Of a DNA stretch of 64,000 nt, positions 21,801 through 34,567 are shown piece by piece. Source of the DNA: Lepidodermella squamata (Eukaryota > Gastrotricha); contig JBLDXI010000048.1 of assembly GCA_047495785.1 (NCBI GenBank), forward strand, positions 682,001 to 746,000. The letters are read 5' to 3'. The translations under genes and the position numbers were made by a program. The notes beneath the pieces are model-generated. The model saw nothing but the letters and a program-made list of their open reading frames with translations. It was not told where the DNA came from and searched no databases. Numbering within the stretch: the stretch's first letter is position 1; every line of letters begins with the position of its first letter.

Positions 21801-24777
21801 TTCGAGCGAGTTGGCGCCAGCAAAATACGGCTGGAGATGTGAAAATTTCCACTGTTGCGTTGAAACGATTGTTGCACGATCGACCTGATGATTTCCAACC
21901 GGCTTTCAGTCGATTGAATTCTGAGTTCATGATTTGGGTCAATTTGAAACACGAAAACAGTAAGTTTAACACTATGCCTGACTTTACTCTCAGTTGCATT
22001 TTTTCTTGCTCCGAAAATGAACGCGCGTAATATTAATCATTTTTTCCTAGAAAATGTGGGTAAACCTTGGGAAACATAATATCTTTTAGCAGAACTAAAT
22101 TAGGTGATGTTAGATTAGCCAAATGTCACTTTTCCAATGGGTTTATTTATCACTTGCGCTCAAATGTGTTATCACTTGCATATTTTTCTGGTAAAATGAC
22201 GCCAATCATCATTTTCGCAGCCAATAATTAAAAAATGTTATCAGGTATCAAATTTGTTTGATTCGGAACAATGGGTGCTATTGCTACGTACACAAGCCTA
22301 ACTCGAACGGTTCGGGTGTCGAAATTGATTTCAATAGTTTTACTATTATAAACATCACATGCCTACGGAGGACGAAAAATAAAACTGATTCATTTGGTCA
22401 TACTATTATAAATTATCCTCCTTTCTGCTATCGCTAATTAAAGTACATTTTATCGATAACCAAAAGCGTTATCGCGATCGTCTCAGAGCAATATCAACTT
22501 TCCGACGAAATCCCGTCAACTGCTCTTAGTTCTTACGAAATTCACTACGAAGGTTCAAGGTTCAACTAAGGCCAGGAAGCAGCTCTGCTTCCATGGGGAC
22601 CATTTTCATCTCTGAACACAAAATTAAAAATCCCCACTAAGAAAATCAATTTCAGTGCGCGCATTGAGCCCATTAAAAGTTTATATCGATGAGGACGGCT
22701 CGCTTGAAATCCGAGGCTGCAAAATCAGACTAAATACTCACGGCCCTTCTACCCGCGCTCTTGCAGCCGATTTGTGGTAACCCTGCCCCAAGTCGCAAGT
22801 CATCTGGTTGACAATTTAATTTAATAAAATGCGATAAAATTTTTGTAATTATCAGCTACGAAAATGATGCTTGGGGTAATTTTACTAGAAAAATACGGAA
22901 GTGAGGGTATTTCTCTCTAATATTTCTACGAAAATAAGACTATAAATTCTATAGTGAAGAACGCGTCTTATACAGAGTTTTAAGCTGAAATTAAAGATGA
23001 TTTATTACGAATTTCGCTGATCAAGCATGACTTCCCTGGAAGTCTCGAAAAGTGGTTTAGGCCCATCGAAAATTTCAAAATTTGGTCCCCTACCCTACAG
23101 TCAAATTTGGTTCCGCTAAAAGACGCTTTAGGAAAAGCGGCTTATCTTTTGCACCTGAATCTTTTGAACTGATCAACGCGAAAAAATTCAGTGCCTTGTT
23201 TTTCTAATACATACTAGTCATGGTATGATATTATCTTTGATTTGTTTATAGTTATTCGAGTTTACGGCATGACCTATTTCGACGGCCGACCCGGTATCGT
23301 GATGGAGTTCATCGAAAACGCCCTGACTCTGGAAAAATATTCAAAGGGCAAATCTCATCGTGATTCTGCGTTTTTTCGCGAAATGACCGGTTTATTAATT
23401 CAGGTTGGCTTCTTTTAAGAATATTTGGTTCGTCATCATTGTGAATTATAATGAATTTTAATTGAACATTTTTCGGAAAGTATGTGGAAATCGAATTCTC
23501 AATTAAGTTTAGGAACACCGGCACCTACTATTTTTTCAATAGTGAACTAAAGACCAACATTTGAAATGGCTCGAGTAAAATAATAATTAATTTTTGATAT
23601 CAACATTTTGCTTTTTTTATTCTGCGTCCCATGGCACTGGACTGGTATTTTTATTCAAGCTCTGTGATTTTCTACACCAACCAGAAATTTTATAAATTTG
23701 CGAAATTTATCAAATAATTGATTTCTAATAATTTGTTTACGGGGTAATCCAATTCATATTTTTTTTTCTCTTGAAAAATCAGCTCATAATTTTGTCCCAT
23801 TGAAATTTGAAAATTCAGTAATAACTGTCCTGTGTTCAATGGCACCTTGAATCCCTGCGCCCAGTCAAAACTCGAGTGTAATCGTATAGTAGTCAGCGAA
23901 AGAGAATGATCATTTTTTTTCTGGCATCAATTCACCTGTTAAATTTCATATACGTGGTTGTTTTAAGTGCTACAAATATCCGAGTCTGGCGTTCCCATAG
24001 TTCCATAAATGTTTGCCTTGCCACCCCAGGCCGATCTCCTAGAGCTTTCTGATATAGCTTGAAAATTCGATTCAAGTTGTACCACGACACCAAAAAGCTT
24101 GGTTGTAACGCTCCTGCATTTTTTCGATTTTTTCTTTTTGTGGCGTGTTCCCCGAAAATACCTAAAATTATTTAAGAATATTACATAGCTCGAGATCTTA
24201 CGACGAAAAATCTCGATTTCTGTTGCAAGTTTCGCAAGTGTCGGTTTTCTCATTTATCAGTCTCAAATAACTGAATTTTCTAATTTTTATTGAATTTTTA
24301 AAGGTCACGAAAGGAATGCAGCATTTATCGAATCGCAACATGCCAATTGTGCACTGCGATTTGGCCGCAAGAAACGTCCTCATCCAACAGCTGCCTCAAA
24401 ACAACGGCTCGCCTAATCTAGTCGCAAAAATCGGCGATTTTGGATTAGCTTGCTTGGTCGATACTTCTTCGACGTACCGCCGACTACCCGCTCAGCAGGA
24501 AATGCCGAGACCATGGTGCGCCCCGGAGGTGCTGGGCGAGTGCCGCGCGACCCCAGCGTCTGATGTTTTCAGTTTCGGCGTGCTAACTCTGGAGGTTATC
24601 TGTCAAAAGTCGCCGAAAAAACCGCCTGTTTTTGACGACCCGCGAACGCATCTATTCGAGAGAGATACCCCGTCTAAATTGCGAGAAATTATGTTGAAAT
24701 GCTGGCAATTTCGCCCCGAAGAACGGCCGAATTTCCAGATGTTGGAAGTGTTTTTGAACGCGTTTTATCAGGGCTGA
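18858..24777 (+). CDS. JAK: Janus-type tyrosine kinase, copy A
   Basis: Four exons: 18858-20402, 20813-21959, 23252-23403 and 24304-24777; 1105 aa. Order of domains: FERM (about 1-360), a degenerate SH2-like region (about 385-510), JH2 pseudokinase (about 535-760) and JH1 kinase (about 825-1105). JH2 has HGDIRLANV, the HG[N/D] form typical of JAK pseudokinases, and no DFG. JH1 keeps VALK, DLAARN, DFG and APE. Oddities: the catalytic HRD arginine is cysteine (HCDLAARN, near 964), the first glycine of the P-loop is Ser (LSHGHFGEV), and the tandem activation-loop tyrosines of JAKs are reduced to a single Tyr. JAKs bind cytokine-receptor tails through FERM-SH2 and phosphorylate STATs. Copy A may be catalytically weakened. 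The ATG follows TTCATAG by 13 nt; an in-frame upstream ATG at 18813 lies before that acceptor. Confidence 0.85.
22655..22780 (+). mobile_element. Possible retroelement scrap in JAK-A intron 2
   Basis: A 43-codon open stretch contains LKVYIDEDGSLEIRG, reminiscent of the 'LDEDGLLRVGGR' segment before the integrase of BEL/Pao elements. The similarity is short and unverified. Confidence 0.25.
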
Positions 24778-24951
24778 ATATTTTTTTACATGTCTTTCTA
24801 TTTATTCTATCTGTTGCTTCTTGCTGTCATTTTTATGTGCTGTGCCAAGACATTACTGCTCACACTGAAACTGGTCATTCCGCCACACTGTTGTGCTAAA
24901 AAATATTTTAATTGCGACGAAAACTTTGTTCAAACGATTTTATTATTGGCT

Positions 24952-24957
24952 ATTAAA
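24952..24957 (+). terminator. ATTAAA polyadenylation signal of JAK-A
   Basis: Variant hexamer about 175 bp after the stop. The same hexamer in matching context occurs after JAK-B at 34372. Confidence 0.45.
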
Positions 24958-25105
24958 ATATTTTGTTGTCGTTCAAATGACTGGCTTTGTTCAATTTTAC
25001 TAATTTTTCTGTTATCTTTTTAGAGTAATTTGAAGATGAGCTGAGAGAAGTCAATCCTTTTGGGTGTTTCGAATAGAATGTCGACAGCTTTTTCTTTTTT
25101 CTTTG

Positions 25106-27370
25106 GTGAAGATCGAAAATCTCGTCAAATTCTCGTTGATTCTTGAATCGAAATTCGATGTCGCACAGTTCACGCATTTGATGTGCCGTTTCTGCCGATC
25201 AGTCGTTGTGAGAGCCGAAACCCGGACAGCTAGTGGTTTTCGGTCAGCGCGGCAATTGGGACCGAGGCGTCCGGCGGGGCGCGAACAATGTTCGAGGTTG
25301 GTTGAAGTTTTTATTGTCCTTGTTTTTTATTGATATTGTTGCCTGGGCTTCAATATCGTGTTATGCATACTGTATACAGCTCAATTATCGTGGTTTTTAT
25401 TTTCGTCGTCGCCCTCACAACCAACATTATCACTACGGATGTTTTAATTTGTTGTGACTTCTAAAAAACCAACGAAAATTGAGTCGCTACGAAGAATAAG
25501 CCGTAGACGAAGTAATTCCACCGTGCTTTGTTCGAGGGAGCTTTCGACTTGAAAAAGGATATCTTGAAATGTGAAGAAAGTTCACTGGTTGCAACATTAT
25601 TTGGGATAGCATAGAGTAATCCCATTCCTTCAAGCGCTCAATCTGGAACATCTTATTTGGGCGTTCAAGAGGCATACCTTTTGAAAATGGCATACAAAAT
25701 TAAATCGAAATTCTTGAATCCATAAAGCTACCCTGATATTATCCGTGTCAATAGCTTTAACAGCTGCATAATTTTTTCCACATAAATTGTCGAATACTAG
25801 CCCATCTAACCCAAGCAACGATACATTGACCTAGAAGCCCACCTCGAATAGCCCTAGCTATTACGTAAATTAGTACGGCTATAACGAACGGTTGACTCAT
25901 TTTTCGCCAGAACAAGTGATTATATAGCTTAAACTCAGCAAAATGAAAATGATTCAAATGATGAAGGGGAGCCTATGAATTACAGTGATTACAGCGAAGA
26001 GGAGGCGGAAATTTTCCTAGAAGATGAATAATAAAGAACGCTTGCCCTTTACTTGTTTCTATTAGTCCATCTCGAATAGAAGCCCAGTTTTCACCCTTTT
26101 ATGGACATTGAAAATCTAGAAGCCCGGGCTAGTATTTGAACATTTACGTTTATCCATTTTTGAAATAAATTTAGAAGATTTAGCTTTGAGCGAGTCTGCG
26201 CTCGCCGGGAAATGCCTTGAAATTGATAGGATTGAGGTGTATGCTTACCTATTACCTTGCTAGAAAAAGGGATTCAGGTTTTGGAGAAAAAGATGTGAAT
26301 ATGAAGTAACATAGAGGTTATTTTCGGAGCTGTCTTTATTGTCAAGTCAACACTATCGATGAAGTCGGCTCTATTTGGTAACAAACAAGGCGCCAGTTTC
26401 GAAGTGCTCATCGTTAGCCGTGATCTGCTTACTGCCAGCCTCTTTTATTGCTATGATTTATAATAGTAGTCGGTCAACGCGTGTTTTTGAGGTCAAAACG
26501 TACGATTTCAGACAAAAATTTGCCGCTAAAGTCGACTTTATCTATTTTTACGAGATAAAGCCGCCTTCATGAGAATGGAGCCGACTTTCATCATGTTCAA
26601 AAATCATACCGGTCATCAAATCCCATCATGGAATGAAGTTAACTTTGTCGATAAATACGGCTTCGAAAATAACCCTCGTTTGAAAAATGAAGTTGAAATT
26701 CGACACTTCGATATTGCGGATCAAAATGGACGAAATTGTGGCAATTGTGATTCCAATATATCAAGCAGAATTTTCTCAAAAATATTAGAAAAAATTCAAT
26801 ATTCAATGCATTTTGGGCAGCGCCTGCTGCAATGACAATGACTTGATACAATGAACACTTATGAATGAGAAAATCCTCTAAACTTGAGATATTTCTGATT
26901 TTGAAAATTGTCAGGTATTTTTCGAATTAAATACGATTCTTCACATTATTCACACATCAAATTGTCCAAAATTTAGGAATTTTTGGGACAAATGAGCCTC
27001 TAGCTCGTGTAAATGCGATGAGAGCAATTCCCTATGGCAAAAATTTTGCCATGTGCATGTAGGGTGTAGGAATAGGGTATTAATAGAGCCATCAATCTAA
27101 AGTTGAAATTATGTTGAATTTTCTTCTTGATTATTTTAAATTTTAGGTTGAGCTGGTCGACTGCTGGATTTTCACGGCGCAGCAGTTTTTGCTGGATCGC
27201 GACTTTCCGATTCCGATGCAGCAGCTGATGGGGTTGTTTATTGGGAGAAAGATCGGAGTTCGTTCGACTTGTTTGCCGGGCGCGAAAGGAGGACGTTGAC
27301 GGATTTCGCCGGCAACCAGCCGTTACGTCGACGAGTCTCATTAAAAACGAGTCGTGCAGCGTAAAATTCG
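25106..27370 (+). pseudogene. Decayed partial copy of the Tudor gene
   Basis: Two islands match the intact gene downstream. 25106-25296 corresponds to 38943-39141 (second half of exon 4), including the GTTGG donor. It lacks about 16 bases (ACAATTTCTCCTCGGA-type), which shifts the frame. 27147-27370 corresponds to the start and end of exon 5: its first 14 bases match 39307-39320, then it jumps to sequence equivalent to about 40090-40336, a deletion of roughly 770 bp. Further indels follow, but the GTAAG donor is kept. Exons 1-3 and 6 are missing. The island pair lies right behind JAK-A just as the live gene lies behind JAK-B, so this is the first unit of a tandem block duplication that has lost its Tudor gene. 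Confidence 0.88.
25297..27146. other. Expanded interval between the two pseudogene islands
   Basis: 1850 bp here against 165 bp in the intact gene, so most of it is inserted DNA. Short frames on both strands are not recognised. An acidic open stretch at 25950-26031 follows an acceptor-like CAG and ends at a stop overlapping AATAAA (26030-26035), perhaps a stray terminal exon. A 14-bp palindrome TAAAGTCGACTTTA lies near 26526. Confidence 0.4.
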
Positions 27371-28944
27371 GTAAGATTTTTACGTATTTTTTCGCTAAAT
27401 ATCATATTTTTTGGAAAAATTCTAAATTTTTCATCTTCTGCAAATGAACAAAAATTTGGATTTTATCAAGTCTACCACTTCGATGAGTATCTTCCTTGAT
27501 AGTCTGGTGCCCGGCTAGTAACGCAACTGAAACAAATCCCATTTTTCAGGAAAGTAAAAATTTTCCAGGCCCGCCGATATTTCATCGGCGCGCGCCTGCT
27601 GGTTTGTCGTCACGGCCAATGCCGCCGCCGCTCGCTGGCTCGCTCGCTTGCTTTCTGCTCGCATTGCATAAAGTCAATAGCGCACGCGACTTGCGACGAG
27701 ACCTAACAACGCTTTATTCAAATCATTTCAAAAACTGTCAAAGCTGAGTGCTTGCACTCAGCAGAGGTCAAGCGCTATTAACAAGAAACGCTTAAATACT
27801 TCGATTAATTAATTTTGAAAAAATACAAGAAAAGACAAGACATAAATAACGGAGAGGGTGGAATGCCGTTTCTCATTCCTTGTGCCTGACTTCATCAAAG
27901 CCTTGGCGAGCCAAGATTTCATCGCCATGACGCTAGCGCCTACGAGCGTTGATCGCCGATGGCTGAATTTGTTCGCTTGCTTCAAAAGCCCGCTGTTCCA
28001 TTTGTTTTCAGCGATGAGACGTTTGACTTTGGCGCGCATAGCTCTGAAATTGCCGATTTATTTCTCTGCGAATCCGCCGTTGTTGTCTGCATTCACGCCG
28101 GTTTCTGGCTCAATAGTCATAGAATTTGTTTCGCTGTTGTCGGAAGCATTTTTTGTAATCGAGAGTTCCAACAGCCTTGCGGCTTGTAGGCTGAGAAACA
28201 GTCTAAGTGGCAACCCCGATGGGACATTTAAACTTGCCATTTGATCCGTGCTCCTTGAAGGACCCGTGTCGAAGGCTAACGTCGCTCAGCTCCGCATGTT
28301 GCTGTTAAGTTTTCATTGCCACCTGAAGTGAATCGCCATCATCCGGCAGCCTAATTAGTGTACCGATCGGGATTATTTCTTTGATGGACTCAGACAATCC
28401 TGCTCGGGAGCTGGAACTGGTAGTTCAGAAACCGAATATATTTGCAGTTAGCTATTTTGAATACCTTAGCAAAGGTGATTCCGCTCGGCCGCCCTGCTAA
28501 CATGGTTTCTAGCGGAGCATGAAATGCTTCAAGGAACTATGCCTCGAGGCTAGAACAGGTAAAATGAGAGTAAGATACGTGAACCCAAGCAACTGAAGTT
28601 GTAAAAAGAGGAAACCAGTTCAGCCTTGACCCTCCCTGGTTGGTCGGTATAGCTATACCCAAAACGTGTTTCCCTGCCTGGTTAGGTGAAACAAAATCGA
28701 ATTCAGCTTTAAAATTATTTTCGACGCTTATTGCTTGCGTATATTGCTGCGTCTTCTTTGTTGCGTCTATCATGTTTGATCTGGTGTAACCATATGTCAT
28801 ATGAAACAATCAACTTGTTTACTCTCCATTATCATGGGCTTTCATTGCTTTGATGAGCCCGTGTCCCTCAATCTCCCTACTACTCCTAAGCTGTCACTGA
28901 TTTTCATTGATAGTCGCTTACTTCATACATTGGGATCTGCCAAA
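27371..28944. other. Spacer upstream of JAK-B
   Basis: Contains unassigned short frames (for example reverse strand 27809-28240) and no recognised domain. The reading frame of JAK-B is open upstream to an ATG at 28801. Confidence 0.4.
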
Positions 28945-31900
28945 ATGAGCGAAGACACTCTAAATCTGCAAATTTTATACTTCGACGCGTCATCATTTCC
29001 TGATATCATTCAGAGTCAGCCAATCGTCGTCAAGGCTGGAATGTGCGCTGAAGACGTCCTGCGAAGTTGCGCCGAGGAATTGCATGTATCGGCTTATTCG
29101 TTTCCATTTTTTGGTCTGCAGGTGAAACCCAAGCTATCTGAGGCTTCGACGGAAACGTATTGGCTCACTCCCAACTCGAATTTCAATGTATTAATGCAGC
29201 TGTCAGCAACGCATGATTTCTACTTTCGGTTTAGATTCAAGCCTGCTCGTGGTCTCATGCGTTTTGCCCAAAATCGATGCAAAGTTTTGGGTAAACATTA
29301 CGGATTTCGAGCCCTTTTGCAACAAAGCAATGACATGTCCGATAACTTGTGGATGTTACTTCTCGGACAATGCGAAAACGACTTGAGTGAAGAAACGTAC
29401 AGCATATTGAAGATGAAGGATTCAGCTAGAGGAGATGAGGAAGTTCGCGGAGGTTTGTGGGCTCTCCGTGTTATGAGCAGATCCAGCTCAACTAAGAAGC
29501 GACTACATTTGAGTACTGATTTTGTCCTTGGTTGGTTGCCAGAAAAACTGCGCAAAAAAATCGGCTACCTCCGCAGTTCCAACCCCTCTATAATGTGTGT
29601 GAAATGGGACTTCAACAGTATCGCCGGTTGCTTGCCGGAAAAGCTACGAAATAAAAAGGACTTCCTTCGAGATGTCAAAGAGTGCCTCGCCGACGCGACG
29701 CGCAAATTCAGTGGACTGTCTCTGCGCGCCATTAACTTCACTTTTCTGGAAGAATATGTCTACGAAAATGCCACCAGGCTCATACAGCGCTTTAATGTTG
29801 AATATGAAGACTTCGGCGAAGGTGTGACTTACATTGACACTCAGGAGTGTAATTGCTACCCGGCTGTCCGATTCGCTGGCCGGAATACCTCTCAAATCAG
29901 GGAGATCTGCACTCTGAAAGACCTGAATGGCTTTTCAATTTCCGAGAATGTTGTTAAGCTTCATTTAAAACGACTAGGCGACATTTGCTCTCTGAAATTT
30001 ACCACCAAGAATCAGGCTGAATCTTTTGCGTCTGAAGTGGATGCTCAGTACCGAACATGTGTGGATTGGTACGGCAATTTGTGTCTGGACACACCTCAGT
30101 CGGTCTACTCGCCCCGAATTGCCACCTTAAAACTGAATTTTGTCATGCCATCAGCTAGTTTGAGAATCAACTCGCCTGGAATTCGCATTACCGACAACGT
30201 TCCATCTTCTCTCTTCAAATTCCGCCCATTTATTTTGCAACAGAGCAGCCAGAAAGTCGGAAATGTCAAGGTTGAATTTTCGAACGCGGTTAAAAATTAC
30301 GGCGGATTCTATTGGCAACTTCGTATTATATTGAACGCGGACGGCGCATGGCAAATTCGAGGAAGTTCTGGCTCGATCAATTTCGAGGAAAACCGGGATT
30401 TATTACAAGATTTTTCGTCTCTGCAAGACGCTTGTCAAGCTTTGTTGACTAACATCGCTAAAAGACTGAATGGTCTATCAGGAAGATGGCTCCCCACATC
30501 TATTGATGAGAAGGAAATAATGGTTCGATTGGGTCACATTGGCCGTTCTCCTCGTGTTCATTTCATCGACCCAGAATTAATTGAGGTAAGCAAAATTTGG
30601 AGGAATATTTCAAACCTTCAGCAAACGTTAGAAAACATATTTTCCGTCAGCAACTGAAGCCCTATTATTTTTATTAAGATTGTAAGTGATTAGCGACCGC
30701 TAGAGCTGTTATAAGTGAGGAGCGCACACATAAGCAGCACAATCAAATTACTTGAGTTTAATCGACGCTTATTTACCTAAATTTGGGGGAAAGTCTTCCG
30801 TTTATGCGCCTCGGCGAACTCGCGCTAGCGTTTATTTATTTATTTTATTCATTTATTTTTATTTGACATGCAATTATCGCACTTGCGATTGTAGCAAACA
30901 GTAAAACAGAAAAAGAAAGATAATTTTTCACGTATTACGGCGCCTCACTGACGACACAAGATGTTTATCAATATCAATATTCATAAGAAATTTTTTAAAT
31001 GAATTGGGTTGGACTCCGAACCCACATAAATCGACGCAGCTTAGCAGCAAGGAGCTGCGCGCAAAATGTCGGACATTACGTCTCTGGTCTGAAATCAAAG
31101 CTGGGCGATGGCGTGTTGATGTTATCCGCGATACCAGGTGCTAGCTCAAAGCTCTCCTACAAAATAACGAAATAACAATCTGGTTACAGATTGAAAAATT
31201 ACGAAAACGAACATTAGAGTCCGACATTAGAAAGAGATTTTCGGCTGTGTCGAAGATGTACCTGGTTGATTTTAGCGAGGGCCAACAGTTCGAAGCTCCA
31301 CGACTGGTTCAATTGCAGCCGCAACTGCGGCATCCGAATAGATTTTCTTAGATCGCCCAGGCTTACGCTTTGTTGGGGTGGGGAGACAATCCATCAGTCG
31401 ATCGATGACGCCTGAGATGCCCTTGACGATCGACCAGTTTTTCCCGACTTGCCAGATGACGTTCGCGACTTGGCTTTCGTTTTGCGCGCTTTTCTTCCTG
31501 GAATAGGATTAATGCTGGCAACGATCCTGAAACCTCCAATGCAGGTCGTCGAGCTCGACTGTGAGTGCTGGACGGCCTGAGCCACTCTGCGAAACAGCTC
31601 GCCAGTCACTTGGTATCTCATCGATGCGAGGCAGGTGCTTGGTTATGGTGGAATGAATAAAGGGGCCTTTTTCGACCCAGGTTTACAAGTGCAGGCATGG
31701 AAGGTCACAACAGTCCTCTGTCATCTGGGCGCTACTTGCGCCGGGTTCGGATGACGGATGACATAATCTGGTCTTTAGAGGGCAATTTGTTATCCAAGAA
31801 TGAGCCAAATATTCCCATCTTGCTCCCCGGTGTACAACGTCGACAGATACTGTGACCTTGAGACTGTTATTGCTTATCTATGAGCCAACAAAATCGACAT

Positions 31901-34217
31901 TGATTTGGGGAAACTTCTATGATAGAATCAGGCTGAATGCTGTCTATACAGAGCAATTACAATACATCACTTTTATATCCTCCTTTATACTATTACTTAT
32001 ATAAGTTTTATGTTTTATTCATTTGTTTGTTTTGATTAAGGCTATCAATGCTGATGGTAACAACTTACCTGTTCTCGCCTTCTCGGAGCAAGTAATTCGC
32101 ATGGAAAATGTAGCAGACGGGCAATTCTCCCGCCTAATTTTTGCCGCATGGGCCAACACCGGAAACCAGTATCTACTCCGAGAATACAACGGAACTCGAG
32201 ACCATTTGCTCTCTCGATTTTTTTCAACCGCTGAAAAATGGGCGCAATTATCTTATTCTGGTCTAGCTCAAATCGCCGCATTCTCGACTGGAGCTGATTT
32301 TTACCTGCTCGAATTTGCGAGTGGCGGCCCGCTTGACGTTTATCTCAATTCTTGCAATTCAGCAATCTACCCGACTCATTTGCTTCTGACTATGAAGACG
32401 CTGTGCGACAGTCTTGTCTACTTTAAAGAGCGCAATTACACTCATGGCGATATTCGCCTGGCCAATGTTGTTTTGCTGAATCATACCATGGAACCGCCGA
32501 TTTTATTCGAAGTGAAATTACTGCCGCCCGAGATAGATCAACGCGCCTTACCATCCGGCGCGGAACAACCGTTTTTTCTTCGAGATCGCAAAATTTTTTG
32601 GCCGGAAAATGGGCCTATAACCGACGTGTACGCCCTCGGTGTTACTTTCATCCAGCTTTTGAGGCTTGGTAGTGTTCCGACTCAACAAGATGTGGCCGGT
32701 TTTCTCGATTTGGACGAGCCAAATTTAGCGAATTTTCTCGATCGATTCGCCGATTTTCTGCCTGAATTCAAAAAATTATTTCGCCGAATTTTTGGTTTGA
32801 TCAAAACTCTGTTGATCGAAGTTGATGGGGACGTAGAATTTGTGCGCTATATTTCAATGCAGCTTGGTGAAATGGTTAATAATTGCCGAAATCTGCCGCT
32901 AGTCACCCTGAATAGCTTTTCCTCTGAATATTCTTCGATCGAGACTGAAATAAATCGCTACTACCACATTCCGTTTGAAAATATCGAGCCTGGTCCAAAG
33001 CTGAGTCAGGGCAGTTTCGGCGAGGTCATTCGAGCGAGTTGGCGGCAGCGAAATGCGACTGGCCATGTGAATGTTACGGCCGTTGCGTTGAAACGACCGT
33101 TGATAGATCGACCTGATGATTCTCAGCCCGCGTTTAGCCGACTGAATTCCGAGTTTATGATTTGGGTCAATTTGAAACACGAAAACAGTAAGTAAATTAT
33201 TGTCATTTTTCATCTGGCCAAAATTGTTTTTTCTTTAACCATAATTTTGTCCTGGAAATGTACAATTTTGGACATGATATCGGAAATATCTTTGTCCATC
33301 TGACCAGGAATTCGACCCTTTCAATAACCCAGTTTTAATAGTCTTATTACTTTCGGCTTAAAGTTGGAATTATTCCTCCACAATATTGTCCGATTATCCT
33401 TAGGATGCTCCTTGGGGAATACCTCTCTTGATAATATCTTTTTTTTTCAATTGAAGTCATTCAAGTTTACGGCATGACGTATGAAGACGGGCGACCCGGT
33501 ATCGTGATGGAGTATATCGAAAACGCATTAACTCTGGAAACATATTCGAAGAGCAAATCTCATCGTGATTCTGCGTTTTTTCGCGAAATGACCGGTTTAT
33601 TAATTCAGGTTGGCTTCTTCTAAGATTATTGACTCATCATTAAATTCATTTTACTTCAAAAAATTTCGAATTATTGTTTCTGTTTGAATAATTATTTCCC
33701 AATTGTATTTTAAATCTTAATTTAATCGATTTTTAATTTTAAGGTCACGAAAGGAATGCAGCATTTATCGAATCGCAATATGCCTATTGTCCACCGCGAC
33801 TTGGCCGCTAGAAACGTCCTCATCCAACCGTTGCCATTAAACAACGGCTCGCCAAATCTAGTCGCCAAAATCGGCGATTTTGGATTAGCTTGCTTGGTCG
33901 ATACTTCTTCGACCTACCGCCGACTATACGATACGTTTTTTTCGCCGCCACCGTGGTGTGCTCCAGAGGTGGAACGCTCATGCCGCGCGACCCCAGCTTC
34001 TGACGTGTTCAGTTTCGGTACGGTAACTCTGGAGGTCATCTGCCAAGTAACTCCCGAAGAAAGGCCTGTTGTCACTAAACCGCACACGCATTTATTCGAG
34101 AGAGATACCCCGCCTAAATTGCGAGAAATAATGTTGAAATGCTGGCAAAAGCGACCGGAAGATCGGCCAAATTTTCAAATGCTGGAAGTGTTTTTGAACG
34201 TGTTTTATCAGGGCTGA
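28945..34217 (+). CDS. JAK: Janus-type tyrosine kinase, copy B
   Basis: Four exons: 28945-30585, 32041-33187, 33457-33608 and 33744-34217; 1137 aa. Exons 2, 3 and 4 have exactly the same lengths as in copy A (1147, 152, 474 nt), and exon joins fall at identical codons. Exon 1 is 96 nt longer, adding about 32 residues in the FERM F2 region; the insert repeats a nearby motif (WLPEKLRKK against CLPEKLRNKK). JH2 again has HGDIRLANV. JH1 here keeps the full HRDLAARN, VALK, DFG and APE, so this copy looks catalytically competent. The P-loop is LSQGSFGEV and there is no tandem YY in the activation loop. The start was chosen to match copy A; the frame is also open to 28801, and the acceptor seen before copy A's ATG is not conserved here (CATACATTG). 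Confidence 0.87.
30586..32040. other. Enlarged intron 1 of JAK-B with probable insertion
   Basis: 1455 bp against 410 bp in copy A. An ATTT-rich tract at 30838-30877 reads as an AATAAA-type A-rich tail on the reverse strand. A Lys/Arg/Ser-rich reverse-strand frame (31621-31394, continuing in another frame) lies behind it. This fits a truncated reverse-strand retroelement, but no domain is identifiable. Confidence 0.35.
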
Positions 34218-34371
34218 ATATTTTTTACGTGTCTTTCTATTTATTCTAGTTTTTGCGGTCAATTTTTATGAGCTCTGTCAAGACATAACTGCTCACATTC
34301 CGACGCTCTGTTGAGTTATAAAAGTGTTGTGATGGCTGAGAATATTTGTTACTGCAATTTTATTATTGACG

Positions 34372-34377
34372 ATTAAA
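34372..34377 (+). terminator. ATTAAA polyadenylation signal of JAK-B
   Basis: Context matches that after JAK-A (TTTTATTATTG then ATTAAAA), showing that the duplicated block extends past the stop codon. Confidence 0.45.
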
Positions 34378-34567
34378 ACATTTCATTCTCTCTCAAATGA
34401 CTTGAATTTTCACATTTTTCTGTTATTCTTAGGATATGCTTTTAAGATGACCTGATAAAAAATCGTGGCGGCTTTTTTTTCTCTACAAGTGGCGATATTT
34501 TTATAAAACATTATAGCATTCTTTTATTGATAGATTGGTAGATAGTATATTGAGTGAAAGAAGAAGA

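Noticed and set aside
25740-25957. Reverse-strand hydrophobic open frame (starting near 25899 or 25957)
   Set aside because: Signal-peptide-like start but no supported continuation; frames shift within 100 bp.
30970-31080. tRNA-like T-arm (GGTTCGGAGTCC on the reverse strand)
   Set aside because: The B-box has an extra base and no acceptor or anticodon stem can be folded around it; at most a worn tRNA-derived SINE piece.
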